Below, one piece after another: positions 43,183-51,071 of a stretch of DNA of 60,076 nucleotides (position 1 is the stretch's first letter; each line of letters starts with the position of its first letter). The DNA is taken from positions 1-60,076 of the forward strand of contig VGXX01000002.1 of NCBI GenBank assembly GCA_016873155.1, written 5' to 3'. The translations under genes and the position numbers were made by a program. This stretch comes from Planctomycetota bacterium. Lineage in GTDB: Bacteria > Planctomycetota > Brocadiia > Brocadiales > Brocadiaceae. The notes beneath the pieces were generated by a model, which was not told the DNA's origin, searched no databases, and was given only the letters and a program-made list of their open reading frames with translations.

Positions 43183-44097
43183 ATGGGATCGAGAATTAAT
43201 ACCAACATTGGCGCTTTGAATGCGCTGAAATCGTTGAATGATGTCGGTAATCGGCTGTCTGTTGCTCAATTAAGGCTGGCCACAGGCAAAAGAATCAATA
43301 ACGCCGGAGATGATGCGGCCGGTTACTCCATTGCCAAAAAGTTTAACGCCCGCGCAGAGGGCTTGGGCCAGGCATTAAACAACATCGGCTCTGCCAAGAA
43401 CCTTATCGCAGTTGCGGAAGGGCACCTGGGTAACATCGTTGACATCCTGACGCAGATGAAAACAAAGACCATCCAGGCGGCCGATGACTCACTGGGCACT
43501 GCTGAGCGTACTGCTATTAAAGGAGAACTGGTAAAATTAACCAATCAGATCGACCTCGAGGTTAATCAGGCCAGGTGGAACGACAAAACAATATTCAGCG
43601 GCGCTGCTACAACCGGCGCATCAAGTGGAAGCGGACTGTTTAAGTTCCAGATCGGCGCAGGGGCTAGCACCACAAATGACATAATGAAGTTTGATTTACT
43701 TGCAAAGGCCAACGTCAGCTTTGATTCGGCTGCTTCAACCAAAGGTTTTTCTTCCTCCGGATTGAATGTTACGGTTGCTACAGGCGCGATTGCCGGTTCA
43801 ATAGTTGGTTCATCAGCGTCTGCTCAACTATTAATGGCCAGGATAGATATCGCTATAGCCGATGTGTCTGAGGCATTGAGCTATATAGGTTCAGTAGTAA
43901 ACAGGTTGACGTATCAGGAGACAAGTTTGACTATATCCAAGACGAATACCGAGGCAGCGAGGAGTCGTATCGAGGATGCCGACATGGCATTTGAGCAGTT
44001 GGAGGCGACTAAGCTGCAGATATTACAGCAGACCGCCAGCGCGATGCTTGCCCAGGCAAATACAGGGCCACAGGCAATACTGAGCCTGTTCAAATAA
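43183..44097 (+). CDS. fliC: Flagellin 1
   Basis: 304 residues. N-terminal D0/D1 (INTNIGALNALKSLNDVG, QLRLATGKRINNAGDDAAGYSIAKKF) and C-terminal D1/D0 (ARSRIEDADMAFEQLEATKLQILQQTASAMLAQAN, ending ILSLFK) are complete. The short middle (about 140-205) is Ser/Thr/Gly/Ala rich, with candidate O-glycosylation sites, and there are no large D2/D3 domains. It differs from flagellin 2 at about 20 positions; residues 98-188 are identical. An AAGGAGG ribosome site precedes the ATG. The 96 bp upstream show no FliA element, unlike flagellin 2. A terminator lies at 44309 beyond an inserted repeat. Confidence 0.95.
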   Translation: MGSRINTNIGALNALKSLNDVGNRLSVAQLRLATGKRINNAGDDAAGYSIAKKFNARAEGLGQALNNIGSAKNLIAVAEGHLGNIVDILTQMKTKTIQAADDSLGTAERTAIKGELVKLTNQIDLEVNQARWNDKTIFSGAATTGASSGSGLFKFQIGAGASTTNDIMKFDLLAKANVSFDSAASTKGFSSSGLNVTVATGAIAGSIVGSSASAQLLMARIDIAIADVSEALSYIGSVVNRLTYQETSLTISKTNTEAARSRIEDADMAFEQLEATKLQILQQTASAMLAQANTGPQAILSLFK

Positions 44098-44104
44098 ATA
44101 GTTG

Positions 44105-44286
44105 AATTGTACAGAAATTTATTTGTGCAGCGTACATGGCATCTGCGACGTACAAATCCCCCTTAGAAACATGTCCTCGTGAAAACGGGGAAGGGGGCAA
44201 AGGGGGTTGTAAACTTGTCCTCGTGAAAACGGGGAATAATGCAGTCAAAAATACAACCCCCTTTTTCCCCCTTTATTAAGGGGGAC
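44105..44286 (+). repeat. Dispersed palindromic repeat family A, copy 5
   Basis: TTGTACAGAAATTTATTTG leader, AATCCCCCTTAG, two copies of a GTCCTCGTGAAAACGGGGAA word, GGGGGTTGTAAACTTG, ACAACCCCC and AAGGGGGACT. It lies between flagellin 1 and its terminator. Confidence 0.8.
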
Positions 44287-44308
44287 TAATTTGATGAACG
44301 ATTATTTA

Positions 44309-44346
44309 AGATGACCGTTTTGCGTTAGTAAAACGGTCATCTTTTT
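44309..44346 (+). terminator. Rho-independent terminator of flagellin 1
   Basis: GATGACCGTTTT pairs with AAAACGGTCATC across an 8-base loop, followed by TTTTT. It lies about 210 bp after the flagellin stop because a repeat intervenes. Confidence 0.88.
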
Positions 44347-44380
44347 ATGGTTTCCCAGGAATTGGTCAAAATAATGGTAT

Positions 44381-44498
44381 CTGTTCAGCCCCCTCCCCTA
44401 ACCCCTCCCACAAGGGGCGGGGAAAAATGTTTCCTCCCCCTGTCCCCCTCACTGAGGGGGAGAAAGGGGGAGGCTAGGTGGGGGTGCTGAACTGTTAC
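44381..44498 (+). repeat. GC-rich palindromic repeat (family B), full copy
   Basis: Starts CTGTTCAGCCCCCTCCCC and ends GGGGGTGCTGAACTGTTA, giving short terminal inverted repeats (GTTCAGC/GCTGAAC). It ends 26 bp before the glycosyltransferase start. A close relative interrupts the gene at 53111-54730. Confidence 0.75.
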
Positions 44499-44523
44499 AA
44501 ATAATGAAACACAAGGTGGTTGC

Positions 44524-45726
44524 ATGGTGCGTCTTTCTGCCTGTCTCATTGTTAAAAACGAATCACTCCTTCTCTCTCGTTGTCTTGAGAGCCTCCGTTC
44601 TTTTGCAGACGAGATAATCGTTGTTGATACAGGCTCCACTGATGACACAATAGAGATAGCGCAGAGCCATGGCGCACAGGTGAAATATTTTACGTGGATA
44701 GATGACTTTTCTGCCGCTCGTAATGAGTCCTTACGCCATGCCAGCGGCGACTGGATTCTTTATATTGATGCAGATGAAGTTATTGATAGTGTAAACGCCG
44801 GTAAAATTCGCCAGGTGATTACACAAAAGGATATCATGGGCGCCACGGTGCGCCAGTGTATTCCTCAGCAAGCTGAGAACATCGTTACCGCTTTTTATAT
44901 TGAGTACTGCCGTCTTTTTCGACATCATCCCGCCATTCGGTTCGAAGGGGCAATTCATGAACAGATTCTTCCATCAATAGAACGTATTGGAGGAAAGGTA
45001 TTACGCACGGACATTGTTATTCATCATTGGGCGTATGCAGCTACTGAAGAGAAAAAGCGTCATCGGGCAGAACGAAACCTTCGTTACCTGCTAGCCGAGG
45101 TAAAACGGATGCCGGAAGACCCATTTGTGCATTTCAATCTTGGGATGACTTACCGGGAACTTGGACAACAAGATATGGCAATTCGCTCCTTTCATCGTGC
45201 ATTGGACAAAGACGATGGCCATATCAAGCGTGAACTCATAGGTCAGATACACTTAAATCTGGCTAAACTATACCTGGAATCAGGCAGTAGCTCAAAAACA
45301 GCGTACCATGCCCGTCAAATCTCAACTTTTGAACCTGATAATCCCTTGTCTTATTATATATTGGCAACACTGGCGGTAACTAACAATCAATTTAATACGG
45401 CAATCAAGTATCTGGAGAGTGCAATACAAATCACCAAAGGCAAAGAAGGATTATCTCCAAGCGCAGATTTGAATATGTCCAGGATTTATTTAGAACTAGG
45501 CTGTTGTCGTAGCGCAGCAGGTGATTATCAGGGTGCCGAGGCGGAGTTTATTCGTTCTATAGAGTGTAATGCCTCAGTTGCGTTACCCCATTTGCTATTG
45601 GGGAATTGTCGCTTTATGCGCGGTGATCTGGCCGGGGCCAGGGATATGTATGAGCGTACCCTTGTCCTGGACCCATCGAGGGAAGACGCGCAGCGTGGTC
45701 TTGCCTTGTGTTGCGGGCGTGAATAA
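44524..45726 (+). CDS. GT2 glycosyltransferase with C-terminal TPR repeats
   Basis: 400 residues. An N-terminal GT-A fold (RLSACLIVKNESLLLSRCLES, EIIVVDTGSTDDTIEIA, GDWILYIDADE with the metal-binding DAD at 82-84) is followed by about five TPR units (PFVHFNLGMTYRELGQQDMAIRSFHRALD and so on to LAGARDMYERTLVLDPSREDAQ). Such fusions, like O-GlcNAc transferase logic, use the TPR part to hold protein acceptors. It lies directly after flagellin 1 and before a TPR-GT4 gene, so flagellin is the likely acceptor (inference). The sugar donor cannot be read from sequence. Confidence 0.85.
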   Translation: MVRLSACLIVKNESLLLSRCLESLRSFADEIIVVDTGSTDDTIEIAQSHGAQVKYFTWIDDFSAARNESLRHASGDWILYIDADEVIDSVNAGKIRQVITQKDIMGATVRQCIPQQAENIVTAFYIEYCRLFRHHPAIRFEGAIHEQILPSIERIGGKVLRTDIVIHHWAYAATEEKKRHRAERNLRYLLAEVKRMPEDPFVHFNLGMTYRELGQQDMAIRSFHRALDKDDGHIKRELIGQIHLNLAKLYLESGSSSKTAYHARQISTFEPDNPLSYYILATLAVTNNQFNTAIKYLESAIQITKGKEGLSPSADLNMSRIYLELGCCRSAAGDYQGAEAEFIRSIECNASVALPHLLLGNCRFMRGDLAGARDMYERTLVLDPSREDAQRGLALCCGRE

Positions 45727-45742
45727 TTGAAAAGAGGTGAGG

Positions 45743-47167
45743 ATGATGGCTATTGAAGAATCTTTACAACGGGGTATTGGTCTGGCAGGACAGGGAAAAC
45801 TGCATCAGGCGCTTGGGATATTTGAGGATATTCTTAAAGATTGTCCTGACGAGCCCCGCGTCCTCTTCAATGCTGCGGTGATTAATAACCGGCTAGGGTA
45901 TAGAGATCGTGCGCTAGGTTTGTTACAACGTAGTATAGATGCTGATTCCTCTTTCGCCAATCCTTACTATTATCTTGGTCAGTTGTATTTGCAAAATGGA
46001 TGTTACCAGGAAGCTTATGAGGCATTTCGTAATACAATTGCCCGTGATATTGAATTTGCTTCGGCTTATGAGGGGGCAAGGTCGGCGGCATCGGCTATAG
46101 GTCTACCGGTAATTGCTGATGAGGCAGAGGTTGTTTTTTACACCGGAGGTTATCCGTTTCATGGCGGGACGATGGAAGAAAAAGGGCTTGGGGGCAGCGA
46201 AAGCGCCCTTATTTACATTGCCCGCGCCATGGCTGCACAGGGGGTAAAGGTGCGCGTTTTTTGCAACTGCGAAAAGCCAGGCGTTTATGATGGTGTGCGC
46301 TACGACGATCTGGTGGATTTTCACATTTACCGCAATTTGTATAAATTGCCGGTGCTCATTTCCTCCCGCTCACTACGGCCTTTTAAGGTTGATTTACAGG
46401 CACAGTTGCGTATCCTTTGGATACATGATGATATTAATGTTCCATTTTTAGAAGGGGAATGTCCTTCTCGTCTGCCCATTGATCGTATTTACGCCATTAG
46501 TCATTGGCAGAGGGATGTGTGGTCGCGCCATTTTAGTATTCCCGCAGAACGTTTCTTCCTGACGAGAAATGGTGTAGATTTGAAGTTGTTCAGACCCGCT
46601 GAAAAGAGGAATCGTAATCGGTTAATTTATGCCAGTCGTCCTGATCGGGGATTGAATATTTTGTTGAAACTGTTTCCTTGCATTCGCCAACAAGTCCCCG
46701 ACGCCGAGCTGCACATTTATACCTATCAATTACCTGATGATAATCTTGAAGACCCTGTCTGGCAACAGGCGCGTCAGTCCGGGGTGTTTGTACGGACGGG
46801 CTTACCCAAAGCAGCGCTGGCAGAGGAAATGGCTACTGCCCGCCTGATGGTTTATCCAAGTACCTGGAGAGAGACATCGTGTATTGCCGCAATTGAAGCT
46901 CAGGCTGCAGGAACACCAATAGTTGCCAGCACACTGGCGGCTTTGTCGGAAACGGTGGCAGATGGTGTCAGTGGACACCTTATCCCCGGAGATCCCAATA
47001 GTGACGAGTTTGGCAGACAATTCGTTGAGGCAGTCGTTGATTTGATGAATAATGATGAAGCGTGGCAACGCCTCAGTCATGACGCCCGTAGTCGGGTCGA
47101 GTTACTTTACGATTGGGATATCCTTGCAAAAGAGTGGATTATTGAAATACAAAGTCTGCTTTCCTAA
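45743..47167 (+). CDS. TPR-GT4 glycosyltransferase
   Basis: About 474 residues. GAGGTGAGG precedes the ATG at 45743. The N-terminal ~120 residues are TPR units (LHQALGIFEDILKDCPDEP, RALGLLQRSIDADSSFANPYYYLGQLY). The rest is a GT-B glycosyltransferase of the GT4 type: GGYPFHGGTMEEKGLGGSESALIYIARAMA, FLTRNGVDLKLFRP and the donor site VYPSTWRETSCIAAIEAQAAGTPIVAS. It begins 16 bp after the GT2-TPR gene and converges with fliS. The set probably extends or adds glycans on flagellin. Confidence 0.87.
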   Translation: MMAIEESLQRGIGLAGQGKLHQALGIFEDILKDCPDEPRVLFNAAVINNRLGYRDRALGLLQRSIDADSSFANPYYYLGQLYLQNGCYQEAYEAFRNTIARDIEFASAYEGARSAASAIGLPVIADEAEVVFYTGGYPFHGGTMEEKGLGGSESALIYIARAMAAQGVKVRVFCNCEKPGVYDGVRYDDLVDFHIYRNLYKLPVLISSRSLRPFKVDLQAQLRILWIHDDINVPFLEGECPSRLPIDRIYAISHWQRDVWSRHFSIPAERFFLTRNGVDLKLFRPAEKRNRNRLIYASRPDRGLNILLKLFPCIRQQVPDAELHIYTYQLPDDNLEDPVWQQARQSGVFVRTGLPKAALAEEMATARLMVYPSTWRETSCIAAIEAQAAGTPIVASTLAALSETVADGVSGHLIPGDPNSDEFGRQFVEAVVDLMNNDEAWQRLSHDARSRVELLYDWDILAKEWIIEIQSLLS

Positions 47168-47201
47168 TCGTTGTTTATTCACATGGCGCCAAACACGGGC
47201 A

Positions 47202-47543
47202 TTACAAGCTGCTGGTTTGTAACGCTTCTGTCTGGACATTGTCTTGCACCTGAACCCATGTCTCCCGTAATTCTTTTAATATCTTTAAGGTGATATCAAA
47301 ATTACCACGTTTAACCTCCCGCATGCAGTAATCGTACAATCTAAATAAAGAGTTGGCAATTTCCGCATAATCAAAGTTGAGTGAGTCGATTAACTCGACA
47401 AGAACTGCGCTGGCTTTTGATTCGTCTCTCCGATTACAAGCAGTAATCCCGGCATCATAAGCCTTTATCAGCAGTTGAACAGGGTTTAACGTCATTATTT
47501 CCTGCTCCAGATATGCAGTGCTAATCTTTTTTGTAGCGATCAT
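47202..47543 (-). CDS. fliS: Flagellin export chaperone FliS
   Basis: 113 residues, all helical. YLEQEIMTLNPVQLLIKAYDAGITAC is the FliS N-terminal signature, followed by SALVELIDSLNFDY-type helices and LFRLYDYCMREVKRGNFD. FliS binds the C-terminal helix of flagellin in the cytosol. Last gene of the fliC2-fliD-(flgN/fliT-like)-fliS run; a FliA promoter inside the preceding gene could express it separately. An AGGAGG-like site precedes the start. Confidence 0.92.
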   Translation of the reverse strand: MIATKKISTAYLEQEIMTLNPVQLLIKAYDAGITACNRRDESKASAVLVELIDSLNFDYAEIANSLFRLYDYCMREVKRGNFDITLKILKELRETWVQVQDNVQTEALQTSSL

Positions 47544-47600
47544 AATTCAGGCCTCCTTTTTAAAAAATATCTGATGAAGTAAAGAGTTATGTATATTTAT

Positions 47601-48068
47601 TTATCCGCAGACATCGACAAAAACGGGTGAATTACTCATGCGCTTTTTTAAATCATTCACAAGATGTTTGCTTTCCTGTATCTTTTCCAGATTAAAGGTA
47701 ATATCTTTAATGTAATTTTTTATTAAAGCAATATTCTCTGTGTCAAAAATAACTATCGAATTTAATATTTGCTGAATTTCCTGTAATAATTTATCTGTAT
47801 ATGCTTTTATTTTATTATCGGCAGAGTCGGCGCATTCTTTAATAGAATCGTAATATTTTTTTGAAGATATTATCTTGTCGATTAATAGCCCCCGTTCTTC
47901 CATTTTTTTACTCAGGATCTCCTCATTACAGTCCTTCACCAGCATATCTTTTAGCGCGCTGGTATGAACGAAAAGTTCTTTATAATACTTTAACTGTATT
48001 GTAAGAATTTCAATTACTTTTTCGATATTATTTGTTTCGTCTGAGGGTATTAGTTTGCACACGTCCAT
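47601..48068 (-). CDS. FlgN/FliT-like flagellar export chaperone
   Basis: 155 residues, nearly all alpha-helical with heptad-like spacing (VIEILTIQLKYYKELFVHTSALKDML; LSKKMEERGLLIDKI; NLEKIQESKHLVNDLKKRM). Position between fliD and fliS, size and helical layout suit a FlgN (hook-junction) or FliT (cap) chaperone; sequence alone does not decide. Its coding sequence includes a perfect sigma-28 element. It starts 20 bp after fliD. Confidence 0.7.
   Translation of the reverse strand: MDVCKLIPSDETNNIEKVIEILTIQLKYYKELFVHTSALKDMLVKDCNEEILSKKMEERGLLIDKIISSKKYYDSIKECADSADNKIKAYTDKLLQEIQQILNSIVIFDTENIALIKNYIKDITFNLEKIQESKHLVNDLKKRMSNSPVFVDVCG
47815..47841 (-). promoter_or_regulatory. Intragenic sigma-28 promoter upstream of fliS
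   Basis: On the minus strand TAAA, 15 bases, GCCGATAA: a perfect FliA element within the chaperone gene (codons for IKECADSADNK). It reads toward fliS, whose start is about 270 bp downstream. A perfect 12-position match is expected well under once by chance in 60 kb. Confidence 0.6.
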
Positions 48069-48088
48069 ATCGTATTTTTTTAATTTGC

Positions 48089-49888
48089 TTAGTATTGGTA
48101 ACTGTTATTATATGACAGTTGAGTAGTAATCTGATTACCCTGAAGTACGGCAGTGTTCAGTAAGTCCTGCATTTTGTATAACTGTTGACGATATTGATTT
48201 TCTTTTATTTTCAGGCGCGCTTCCATCCGTGTTATTCTCGTCTCTATATCCTTTATTCGGTTGCTGATGACGTTTTTTGTCTCGTCAATAATTGAGCCTC
48301 TCGATGTAGATGAGCTCTCCACGAACGGTTTTATAAGGGTTTCCAGCTTTTTAGCAACACCGTTTGTGGAATTAAAAAGGTCTTGAACTGCCTGGGAATT
48401 GGAAGAGAGCGCATCGTTAAATTTCGTTGTATTCGATAAACTGGCTTTCAGATAACTATCAAAGGTAATGCCGATTTTACTGAGATAATCTGGATTCCCG
48501 CTGGTAAGCCCTGTTACTTGTTCTGACAGTTTTTTGTATAATTGGCTTCTTAGGGACGTAAATGTCGTATTTCCTGCGAATACGCCCCTTGCCTTTGTAT
48601 ATGCGTCTAAACCTGTTTTGTCTTTGATATATTGCGTTACGGAATTAAATTTTGTGAGAAAATCATTAACCTTTGATTGTAAGGCGCTGGTATCCTGCTT
48701 GACCGTTATCGTTGTATAGGTAGTATCTGTGTAGGCCGTGACATTCGTATTTTTAAGGGTATAGTTAATACCGTTTATCGTAAAGGTGTTTGAACTTTTA
48801 GTAATTTCATCCGATGCGCTGGTGCTGTTTATGGTAAATTTCGCATCAGTGCCGCTGGTTGCCGATGCGGTGTCCAATTTTAATACATTCATAAGATTGC
48901 CGGTTACATCCGACAGAGTAATCGTATCTGTGCTGCCAGCGCCTTTGGATTTAATAAGAACTTTGTCAAGGGAAGTATCATAGAACACATTTACATTTGC
49001 TTTAGAGCTGTTTATCCTGGAAATAACCGCATCGAGCGTGTCTGTTGATGTGTCGTATGAGATCTCCACGCCGTTAATTTTAAGTTTGCCGGTCGTGGTG
49101 CTTGTCAGTGCAGTATCAAAATTTGCATTGTTCAATATTACATTACTCTGAACGCCGGTGGCATCTGTAGTGCCGCGATAGGCATAGGGAGACGTTGTAT
49201 CCCTCATTTTCACCTGCGTGAAAAATCCGGCGCTGCCCCCGGCTTCTGATTCAGAGAAAGTTAAAGCGGTTGCAGTTTTGCTTTCGAGATAGAATTTATC
49301 TTCGGTCTTGTTGTAATAAATATTTGCATTTACCCCTGCTGCATTGACCGCATCCATGAACGTCTGGACGGAGGTATAGGTGGATAAATCAGCCGATGTC
49401 CAGCTGCCGATAGTTACTGTCCCCGTAGGGGCGCTTCCAAAACCCGCATTAGCGAAACTCTTTGTCACGTCAATTGTGCCGCTGCCAGGAGCCACTTTTG
49501 AGCTGCTGATAGTAGCGGGCTTTGTTAGTAATGCCGCAGTGCTTTGTAAAGAGGCGCCGGTAGCCAACTGTTTAACGCGTATCTGATATGTACCTATAGC
49601 GGCTCCGGAGCCGGCGGATGCAGTTATCTTTGTTTCATCGCCTGAACTAGATGTCCTTGAGTTATATATAGCGGTGGTTTCGGTGCTGCCAAGCTCTCTT
49701 GATAATGTCAAGAGGTCTGAGATCTTTGTCTTTAAATCGCTATGTATGCTGAGACTGCTGTTGAGGCTGGTTTTTTGAGTATTAAGCGTTGTTAATGGCC
49801 TGCGTTCCAACGCCATGAACTGATTAACCAGAGAATTAAGGGCGGAACTAGAACTGTAAGCTGAGGTAAGTGATGATGATATGGCCAT
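48089..49888 (-). CDS. fliD: Flagellar filament cap protein FliD
   Basis: The start is set at ATG 49888 (AGGAGG 8 bases upstream), 14 codons inside the longest frame. About 599 residues: N-terminal D0 (SALNSLVNQFMALERRPLTTLNTQKTSLNSSLS), long Ser/Thr-rich central domains with flagellin-hook-IN-like motifs (SGTIDVTKSFANAGFGSAP) and a C-terminal coiled coil (NRIKDIETRITRMEARLKIKENQYRQQLYKMQDLLN). FliD pentamers cap the filament and fold flagellin. It follows fliC2 after a strong hairpin. Confidence 0.93.
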   Translation of the reverse strand: MAISSSLTSAYSSSSALNSLVNQFMALERRPLTTLNTQKTSLNSSLSIHSDLKTKISDLLTLSRELGSTETTAIYNSRTSSSGDETKITASAGSGAAIGTYQIRVKQLATGASLQSTAALLTKPATISSSKVAPGSGTIDVTKSFANAGFGSAPTGTVTIGSWTSADLSTYTSVQTFMDAVNAAGVNANIYYNKTEDKFYLESKTATALTFSESEAGGSAGFFTQVKMRDTTSPYAYRGTTDATGVQSNVILNNANFDTALTSTTTGKLKINGVEISYDTSTDTLDAVISRINSSKANVNVFYDTSLDKVLIKSKGAGSTDTITLSDVTGNLMNVLKLDTASATSGTDAKFTINSTSASDEITKSSNTFTINGINYTLKNTNVTAYTDTTYTTITVKQDTSALQSKVNDFLTKFNSVTQYIKDKTGLDAYTKARGVFAGNTTFTSLRSQLYKKLSEQVTGLTSGNPDYLSKIGITFDSYLKASLSNTTKFNDALSSNSQAVQDLFNSTNGVAKKLETLIKPFVESSSTSRGSIIDETKNVISNRIKDIETRITRMEARLKIKENQYRQQLYKMQDLLNTAVLQGNQITTQLSYNNSYQY

Positions 49889-49903
49889 ACTATTAACCTC
49901 CTG

Positions 49904-49947
49904 AAACAAAAAGTTGGGGATGGGCAACATTAACCCATCCCCAACTC
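49904..49947 (-). terminator. Terminator/attenuator between flagellin 2 and fliD
   Basis: On the minus strand GAGTTGGGGATGGG pairs with CCCATCCCCAACTT across an 8-base loop, followed by TTTGTTT. Partial read-through would give much flagellin and less FliD. Confidence 0.85.
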
Positions 49948-49957
49948 AAAACTTACC

Positions 49958-50872
49958 TTATTTGAAGAGACTCAATATAGATTGTGGTCCTGAGTTTGCC
50001 TGAGCAAGCATTGCACTGGCAGTCTGTTGCAATATCTGCAGCTTGGTTGAATTTAATTGTTCGTAAGCCATGTCGGCATCCTCGATACGACTCCTTGCTG
50101 CCTCGGTATTCGTCCTGGCGACAGTCAAGCTTGTCTCCTGGTACGTCAACCTGTTCACTACTGACCCAATGTAGCTCAATGCCTCAGACACATCGGCTAT
50201 AGCGGTATCTATCCTGGCCATTAATACTTGAGCAGACGCTGATGAACCAACTATTGAACCGGCAAGCGCGCCTGTAGCAACCGTTACATTCAACCCAGTG
50301 GATGAATAACCTTTGGTTGAAGCAGCCGAATCAAAGCTGACGTTGGCCTTTGCAAGTAAATCAAACTTCATTATGTCATTTGTGGTGCTAGCCCCTGCGC
50401 CGATCTGGAACTTAAACAGTCCGCTTCCACTTGATGCGCCGGTTGTAGCAGCGCCGCTGAATATTGTTTTGTCGTTCCACCTTGCCTGATTTACCTCAAG
50501 GTCGATCTGGTTGGTTAATTTGACCAGTTCTCCCTTAATGGCGGTACGTTCAGCAGTGCCCAGTGAGTCATCGGCTGCCTGGGTGGTCTTTGTTTTCATC
50601 TGCGTCAGGATGTCAACGATGTTACCCAGGTGCCCTTCCGCAACTGCGATAAGATTCTTGGCAGAGCCGATGTTATTTAATGCCTGACCAAGGCCCTCTG
50701 CGCGGGCATTGAACTTTTTGGCAATGGTATAACCTGCAGCATCGTCTCCTGCGTTATTAATTCTTTTACCTGTTGCCAGCCTCAATTGAGCGATTGACAG
50801 CCGATTATCAACATCGTTCAACGACCTTAATGCATTTAACGCATTAATGTTGGTGTTAATTCTTGCACCCAT
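49958..50872 (-). CDS. fliC: Flagellin 2
   Basis: 304 residues, the same layout as flagellin 1 and about 93 percent identical by my count (about 20 differences, clustered at both ends). A 175-bp block (50308-50482) is identical in DNA to 43573-43747 while the flanks carry many silent changes. The gene has a perfect FliA promoter at 51009-51035 and an AGGAGG site (CAAGGAGGTTT) before the ATG. It is followed by a terminator and fliD. The two flagellins lie in inverted orientation about 6 kb apart. Confidence 0.95.
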   Translation of the reverse strand: MGARINTNINALNALRSLNDVDNRLSIAQLRLATGKRINNAGDDAAGYTIAKKFNARAEGLGQALNNIGSAKNLIAVAEGHLGNIVDILTQMKTKTTQAADDSLGTAERTAIKGELVKLTNQIDLEVNQARWNDKTIFSGAATTGASSGSGLFKFQIGAGASTTNDIMKFDLLAKANVSFDSAASTKGYSSTGLNVTVATGALAGSIVGSSASAQVLMARIDTAIADVSEALSYIGSVVNRLTYQETSLTVARTNTEAARSRIEDADMAYEQLNSTKLQILQQTASAMLAQANSGPQSILSLFK

Positions 50873-51008
50873 TTTTAAACCTCCTTGTTTTAACGTTTTT
50901 CCCGTATTCCATGACGGGAAGAAACTAATTTATTCTTCGATATAAATTACAATAATTTAAGAGACTGACTAGTCTGGTCTTTAAACTTTTCTACGGTACC
51001 TGTTGTAA

Positions 51009-51035
51009 TTATCGGCAGAAAGTATAATAAGTTTA
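51009..51035 (-). promoter_or_regulatory. Sigma-28 promoter of flagellin 2
   Basis: On the minus strand TAAA, 15 bases, GCCGATAA: an exact FliA consensus. Transcription would start near 51000, leaving a leader of about 125 nt that contains a small hairpin (CCCGT...ACGGG at about 50903-50920). Confidence 0.9.
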
Positions 51036-51071
51036 GTACATTTTTAAAAATATTGTTATCCGTTTCGGATG

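Noticed and set aside
44375-44392. GG-N10-GC pair resembling sigma-54 before the GT2-TPR gene
   Set aside because: The -12 reads TTCAGC rather than TTGC and it belongs to the family B repeat.
50940-50965. TAAA with a TCGAAGAA-like box upstream of flagellin 2
   Set aside because: Only the CGA core matches; an exact FliA element was found 70 bp further upstream.
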